Shown in pieces: positions 4,249 through 8,261 of a DNA stretch of 8,261 nt. Both the position numbers and the translations under genes were made by a program. How positions within the stretch are numbered: the stretch's first letter is position 1; each line of letters opens with the position of its first letter. Source of the DNA: Rhodoferax sp. UBA4409. Its GTDB lineage: Bacteria; Pseudomonadota; Gammaproteobacteria; Burkholderiales; Burkholderiaceae_C. The notes below the pieces were generated by a model, which worked only from the letters and a program-made list of their open reading frames with translations, was not told the DNA's origin and did no database searches. Where the stretch lies: the NCBI GenBank assembly GCA_002390825.1, contig DGQR01000258.1, forward strand, positions 681 to 8,941, read 5' to 3'.

Positions 4249-6684
4249 TCAGGCGCGCTGGCGGGCACCCACCGAGGTAACCAATTGCTCAACCACCGCT
4301 TTCATGGCGGATTCGATTTGATCTTCGGTGAGGGTGGACTCGTCGCTGTTCAATGTCACGCGCAATGCCAAGCTGCGATCGGTGCTGCCGGCAATGACTT
4401 CGGCATCCTTGGCCAGCTTGGGGCGGTAAACGTCGAACAACTGAACATCACGCAGCAAGCCTTGCGTTGGTGCGCTTTTAACAGCAGCGATCAGGTCGGC
4501 ATGGGTTACCTGATCTGCCACCACCACAGCGATATCACGTTGAACCGCTTGGAACTTGGCAACGCTTTGGAAAGCGGGCACCTGGCGCGCCAGCACCGCA
4601 TCTAGCTCCAACTCGAACATCACCGGGGCTGCGGCCAACTCATACGATTGACGCCACTTGGGGTGCAACTCCCCCACAAAGCCGATCGAGCGCCCTTGGA
4701 TCTTGACCTCCGCGGTACGACCGGGATGCAATGCGGGATGGGTAGCAGGCACGAACTCGGCTTTGAGTGGCGCGAGCAAGGCTTCCACATCGCCCTTCAC
4801 GTCGAAGAAGTCAACGACTTGCTCTTTGCGCCCCCATTGCAAGGTGTCTGCCCCACCGCTGGCCAAGCCGGAAACCCGCATAGGCTGATCAAAGCCTTCC
4901 ACGGTCGTATCCGTGCTCTTCACTGTGGCGTCGCGCAGAAATACGCGACCAATTTCGAACACCCGCACACGCGGCGCTTTGCGGGCGAGGTTGAACCTCA
5001 GCACCTGCAACAAAGAGCCAATTAAGCTACTGCGCATCACACTCATTTGGCTGGCGATCGGGTTCAGCAACTTGATCGGATTGGGGTTACCCGCTAGTTC
5101 GTGCTCCCAGCGCTCTTCAACGAAACTGAAATTGATGGTTTCCTGGTAGCCCAAAGCGGCCAGCGAGCGGCGCACTGCGAACGCGCTACGTTGAGCTTCC
5201 TGTCGGATCTTGGCTGTGATGGGCGCTTGAGGTGGTGTGTGCGGCAGGTTGTTGTAGCCCACCATGCGGGCGACCTCTTCAATCAGGTCCTCTTCAATTT
5301 GCAAATCGAAGCGGAAAGATGGGGGGGTCACCGTGATCAACCCGGGCTCTTCTTGCACCGGCAAACCGAGGCGACGCAACGCATCCGCACATTGCACTTG
5401 GGACAAAGGCATACCGATCACTTTGACCGCGCGTGCAACGCGTAAGGTCACCGGAGTTGCAGCAGGCAAAGCTGCCACTACATCGTCCACCGCACCGCAT
5501 TGGGTTTCTGGCGTGCCGCAGATATCGATGATGAGCTGGGTGATGCGCTCAATATGCTCCACGGTCCACTGAGGATCTACACCGCGCTCAAACCGGTGGC
5601 CAGCATCGGTGGAAAAATTGAAACGGCGTGAACGACCAGCAATAGACTTGGGCCACCAAAAAGCTGCTTCGAGGTAGATGTGACGGGTGTCGTCAGACAC
5701 TGCGGTAGCGTCCCCGCCCATGATGCCGGCCAGCGATTCGACTTGCTGGTCATCCGCAATGACGCCCACCTTTTCATCCAATGTAACGGTGTTGCCATTG
5801 AGGAGTTTGAGCTGCTCGCCGGGCTTGGCCCAACGGACGTCGAGACCGCCGTGGATTTTGTCGAGGTCAAAAATGTGGCTGGGGCGGCCGAGCTCGAACA
5901 TGACGTAATTCGAAATATCGACCAAGGGACTGACACTGCGTTGGCCACAGCGAGCCAAGCGGTCCACCATCCATTGCGGTGTACTGGCCTTGGTATTGAC
6001 GTTGCGGATGACTCGGCCGGAGAACCGCCCGCACAGGTCGGGTGCGCTGATCTTGACGGCCACTTTGTCTTGGATCGCGACAGAAGCTTGCGGGAACTCG
6101 GGCGCCAGCAAGGGAGCACCAGTCAATGCGGAAACCTCACGCGCAACCCCGTACACGCTCAGGCAGTGCGCAAGGTTAGGCGTCAGTTTGAGAGTGAACA
6201 AGGTGTCATCCAAGTCCAGATATTCGCGAATGTTTGTGCCCAACGGTGCATCCAATGGCAGCTCCATCAGGCCACCATGGTCTTCAGACAGTTTGAGCTC
6301 GCGTGCAGAGCACAACATGCCTTGGCTTTCCACACCGCGCAGCTTGCCGACCTTGATCAGGAAAGGCTTGCCATCTTCGCCTGGGGGCAGCTCTGCACCC
6401 ACCATCGCACATGGAATACGGATACCAACGCGTGCATTGGGTGCACCACAAACAATATTCAGCAGCTCGGTCTGGCCTACATCGACCTTGCAAACGCGCA
6501 AGCGGTCGGCATTGGGGTGCTGCTCGGCTTCCTTGATCTCACCCACGACGATATGGGTAAAGGGTGGTGCAACGGGCTTGAGTTCTTCGACCTCGAGCCC
6601 TGCCATGGTCAGGGTTTCGGCGAGTTGGGCAGTAGAAATGGCGGGGTTGCAGAAAGTGCGCAACCAGGATTCTGAGAATTGCAT
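4249..6684 (-). CDS. pheT: Phenylalanine--tRNA ligase beta subunit
   Basis: Large subunit of the (alpha-beta)2 enzyme that charges tRNA-Phe; beta binds the tRNA and edits mischarged tyrosine. The protein has 811 residues, close to E. coli (795). Domains in order: N-terminal segment MQFSESWLRTF; EMAP-like tRNA-binding OB fold at about 39-150 (HPNADRLRVCKVDVG at 56-70); B3/B4 editing domain at about 215-395 (DISNYVMFELGRPSH at 256-270, TDAGHRFERGVDP at 359-371); B5 DNA-binding-like domain at about 408-477; the catalytic-like class II fold at about 490-700 without active-site function (NPIASQMSVMRSSL at 541-554, RVFEIGRVF at 574-582); and the FDX-ACB anticodon-binding domain at about 708-806 (KFQAVQRDIAVVV). 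ATG 6684 matches the family N-terminus. It follows pheS by 33 bases and precedes ihfA by 26. No break or missing domain is seen. Confidence 0.98.
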   Translation of the reverse strand: MQFSESWLRTFCNPAISTAQLAETLTMAGLEVEELKPVAPPFTHIVVGEIKEAEQHPNADRLRVCKVDVGQTELLNIVCGAPNARVGIRIPCAMVGAELPPGEDGKPFLIKVGKLRGVESQGMLCSARELKLSEDHGGLMELPLDAPLGTNIREYLDLDDTLFTLKLTPNLAHCLSVYGVAREVSALTGAPLLAPEFPQASVAIQDKVAVKISAPDLCGRFSGRVIRNVNTKASTPQWMVDRLARCGQRSVSPLVDISNYVMFELGRPSHIFDLDKIHGGLDVRWAKPGEQLKLLNGNTVTLDEKVGVIADDQQVESLAGIMGGDATAVSDDTRHIYLEAAFWWPKSIAGRSRRFNFSTDAGHRFERGVDPQWTVEHIERITQLIIDICGTPETQCGAVDDVVAALPAATPVTLRVARAVKVIGMPLSQVQCADALRRLGLPVQEEPGLITVTPPSFRFDLQIEEDLIEEVARMVGYNNLPHTPPQAPITAKIRQEAQRSAFAVRRSLAALGYQETINFSFVEERWEHELAGNPNPIKLLNPIASQMSVMRSSLIGSLLQVLRFNLARKAPRVRVFEIGRVFLRDATVKSTDTTVEGFDQPMRVSGLASGGADTLQWGRKEQVVDFFDVKGDVEALLAPLKAEFVPATHPALHPGRTAEVKIQGRSIGFVGELHPKWRQSYELAAAPVMFELELDAVLARQVPAFQSVAKFQAVQRDIAVVVADQVTHADLIAAVKSAPTQGLLRDVQLFDVYRPKLAKDAEVIAGSTDRSLALRVTLNSDESTLTEDQIESAMKAVVEQLVTSVGARQRA

Positions 6685-6717
6685 GTTCGGGACCGGCGTG
6701 TGTGTTGTTCTTGTGGA

Positions 6718-7788
6718 TTACTGGAATTGCGACAGGAAACGGACGTCACCGTCAAAGAACAGGCGCAGGTCATTCACGCCATAGCGCAACATCGTCAAGC
6801 GATCAGGCCCCATACCGAAGGCAAATCCGATGAATTTCTCAGGGTCGAGACCCATGTTGCGAATCACATTGGGGTGCACTTGGCCAGAGCCTGCGACTTC
6901 CAGCCAGCGACCAGCGAGCGGGCCGGTTTGGAACTGGATGTCAATTTCCGCGCTGGGCTCGGTGAACGGGAAGAAGCTGGGGCGGAATCGCAACACCAAA
7001 TCGTCCGACTCAAAGAATGTCCTGCAGAAATCAGTGAAGACAAACTTCAGGTCTTTGAAACTCACGTTCTCGCCCACCCACAGACCTTCGCACTGGTGGA
7101 ACATGGGGGAATGGGTCGCATCGCTGTCCACACGGTAGGTGCGGCCTGGAGCGATAACACGGATCTCTGGCATTTCGCCGGAGTAGAGGCCTTCCGCTGA
7201 AGCGCCAGCGGCCGCGCGGTGGGCTTTGACGTGCTGCACCGCGTAGCGGATTTGCATGGGGCTCGTGTGGGTGCGGAGCAGGTTCGGCGCTGCCTCGGAG
7301 CCACCCTCTACATAGAAGGTGTCGTGCATCGAGCGAGCCGGATGGTCTTCGGGCGTATTGAGGGCGGTGAAGTTGAACCAGTCGGATTCAATTTCGGGGC
7401 CTTGGGCCACATCAAATCCCATCGAGCCAAAGATGGCTTCAATCCGCTCTAATGTCAGGGACACCGGGTGCAAACCACCCTGCCCGCGCTGACGACCGGG
7501 CAATGTGACGTCCAGCGCTTCCGCTTGGAGCTGGGTCTGCAACTCGGCGTCGGCCAGTGCTTGGCGACGTTCTGTGAGCGCGGCCTCGATGGCTTGCTTA
7601 GCCAAGTTGATAGCGGCACCGCGGGATTTCTTCTCCTCCACGCTGAGGGCGGCCATGCCCTTCATCAGCTCGGTGATCTTGCCGGATTTTCCCAAAAACA
7701 GGGCTTTGGCATTTTCAAGATCAGCCGGCGTAAAAGCTTGCAGGAATGCAGCTTTAGCGGTGTCAACAATGTCGTTCAACTCGGTCAT
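6718..7788 (-). CDS. pheS: Phenylalanine--tRNA ligase alpha subunit
   Basis: Catalytic subunit of phenylalanyl-tRNA synthetase, a class II enzyme that activates Phe with ATP. The protein has 356 residues, longer than E. coli (327). An N-terminal helical arm (about 1-95) binds tRNA; the catalytic core runs from about 105 to the end. Visible motifs: GPEIESDWFNFTALNTPEDHP at 130-150, the motif 2 region GRTYRVDSDATHSPMFHQ at 215-232, the Phe pocket FRPSFFPFTEPSAEID at 268-283, and motif 3 GFAFGMGPDRLTMLRYG at 321-337 with the class II arginine R330. A323 equals E. coli A294, the residue that limits the size of the amino-acid pocket, so normal specificity is expected. An extra Ala/Gly-rich stretch at about 185-203 explains part of the added length. 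ATG 7788 fits the family start; no strong ribosome site is visible. It lies 113 bases after rplT, behind an attenuator-like hairpin. Confidence 0.98.
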   Translation of the reverse strand: MTELNDIVDTAKAAFLQAFTPADLENAKALFLGKSGKITELMKGMAALSVEEKKSRGAAINLAKQAIEAALTERRQALADAELQTQLQAEALDVTLPGRQRGQGGLHPVSLTLERIEAIFGSMGFDVAQGPEIESDWFNFTALNTPEDHPARSMHDTFYVEGGSEAAPNLLRTHTSPMQIRYAVQHVKAHRAAAGASAEGLYSGEMPEIRVIAPGRTYRVDSDATHSPMFHQCEGLWVGENVSFKDLKFVFTDFCRTFFESDDLVLRFRPSFFPFTEPSAEIDIQFQTGPLAGRWLEVAGSGQVHPNVIRNMGLDPEKFIGFAFGMGPDRLTMLRYGVNDLRLFFDGDVRFLSQFQ

Positions 7789-7817
7789 AAATAGGTACTT
7801 GACGATTCAGATCAATG

Positions 7818-7852
7818 AAAAAGGGCTAGTGCTTTTTCAAGCGCTAGCCCTT
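7818..7852 (-). terminator. Intrinsic terminator or attenuator between rplT and pheS
   Basis: Read on the minus strand, a 14-bp stem (AAGGGCTAGCGCTT paired with AAGCACTAGCCCTT, one G-U pair) with loop GAAA is followed by a run of Ts (five at 7822-7818), the standard form of a Rho-independent terminator. It begins 49 bases after the rplT stop and ends about 30 bases before pheS. No promoter of good quality is seen between it and pheS, so pheST is probably reached by partial read-through, with the hairpin acting as an attenuator. On the plus strand it lacks a T-run. The core also resembles GCTAGCGCTT-type repeats remembered from Comamonadaceae intergenic regions. Confidence 0.8.
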
Positions 7853-7866
7853 GTTTCTGGTGCGCG

Positions 7867-7891
7867 GAGTGCTACTGAATCAATAGCACTC
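7867..7891. repeat. First hairpin of the rplT-pheS leader
   Basis: GAGTGCTA and TAGCACTC are perfect 8-bp arms around a 9-base loop, 10 bases after the rplT stop on the minus strand and 14 bases before the terminator hairpin. No T-run follows. Its 5' arm contains AGTGCT, which could also pair with AGCACT in the 3' arm of the terminator, so a switch between two folds is possible on paper. The core 19 bases match the hairpin at 2473-2491 at 15 positions. Confidence 0.6.
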
Positions 7892-7901
7892 TGCTGCGGA
7901 C

Positions 7902-8261
7902 TCAAGCAGCCAGTTTGGCTTTCACTTGTTCCACGATGCCAGCAAAAGCAGCCATGTCATGGATTGCGATATCGGACAGAACCTTACGGTCGATCTCGAT
8001 ACTGGCTTTCTTCAGACCATTGGCAAACTGGCTGTATGTCATGCCACATTGACGGGCTGCAGCGTTGATACGCGCAATCCACAACTGACGGAACACACGT
8101 TTCTTGGTACGGCGGTCGCGGTAGGCATATTGCCCAGCCTTCATTACCGCTTGTTTAGCGATACGGTAGACATTACCGCGGCGACCGCGGAAACCCTTAG
8201 CAAGGGCCAGAACTTTTTTATGGCGGGCGCGAGCCGTTACACCACGTTTGACGCGAGGCAT
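7902..8261 (-). CDS. rplT: 50S ribosomal protein L20
   Basis: Primary rRNA-binding protein needed early in assembly of the large ribosomal subunit. The 119 residues match the family length and sequence along the whole protein: MPRVKRGVTARARHKKVLAL, a long very basic N-terminal arm (about 1-60, with GFRGRRGNVYRIAKQAV) that threads into 23S rRNA, then the globular part with RDRRTKKRVFRQLWIARINA at 49-68 and RKVLSDIAIHDMAAF at 92-106. The ATG is the last three bases of the window, so the gene is complete and its upstream region is out of view. In most bacteria it follows infC and rpmI, and L20 represses that operon by binding its leader mRNA; this cannot be checked here. It is the first visible gene of the minus-strand operon leading to pheST. 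Confidence 0.99.
   Translation of the reverse strand: MPRVKRGVTARARHKKVLALAKGFRGRRGNVYRIAKQAVMKAGQYAYRDRRTKKRVFRQLWIARINAAARQCGMTYSQFANGLKKASIEIDRKVLSDIAIHDMAAFAGIVEQVKAKLAA

Noticed and set aside
5680..6675. Long open frame of 331 codons on the plus strand opposite pheT
   Set aside because: It lies wholly antisense to the well-conserved pheT, has no recognisable domain and no ribosome site; long antisense frames are common in GC-rich genes.
7789..7901. Phe-rich leader peptide or T-box controlling pheST
   Set aside because: No short frame with several Phe codons is present (the best small frame reads MLLIQ), and T-box elements are not expected in this group.

Overview
The window looks like ordinary chromosome of a betaproteobacterium, most likely the Burkholderiales family Comamonadaceae (Rhodoferax/Polaromonas/Acidovorax-like). 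I base this on protein resemblance to remembered family members, the rplT-pheS-pheT-ihfA-merR-tRNA-Pro order, and hairpin-type intergenic repeats of a kind I remember from that family. No search could be run. I see no insertion sequence, phage gene, CRISPR array, toxin-antitoxin pair or other sign of recent transfer. The window is almost fully coding and no gap between genes exceeds about 120 bases.

Left part, plus strand (1-3115): a Nudix hydrolase cut by the left edge; an overlapping gene for a fused DnaQ-type 3'-5' exonuclease and UvrC/Cho-type GIY-YIG nuclease; a small EcsC-like protein of unknown role; and, after a 118-base gap with a hairpin repeat, thymidine kinase (tdk). The first three are packed like an operon (1-base overlap, then 4 bases apart or a 17-base overlap, depending on the start). 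A theme of nucleotide cleaning, DNA repair and nucleotide salvage is plausible but inferred from neighbours only.

Right part, minus strand (8261 down to 3218): ribosomal protein L20 (rplT), a leader region with two hairpins of which the second is a textbook terminator/attenuator, both phenylalanyl-tRNA synthetase subunits (pheS, pheT), integration host factor alpha (ihfA), a MerR-family regulator and a tRNA-Pro(GGG) with its own TATAAT promoter. This is the conserved translation/nucleoid operon known from E. coli and relatives, with the merR and tRNA-Pro attached. The two halves converge on a strong bidirectional terminator at 3177-3208.

I found no convincing undescribed system. The points most worth a second look are: the exonuclease-GIY-YIG fusion, which keeps a UvrC-like four-cysteine iron-sulfur signature; the two-hairpin rplT-pheS leader with no Phe-rich leader peptide; a codon-aligned perfect 12-bp hairpin inside ihfA; and a possible CTG start for the EcsC-like gene.
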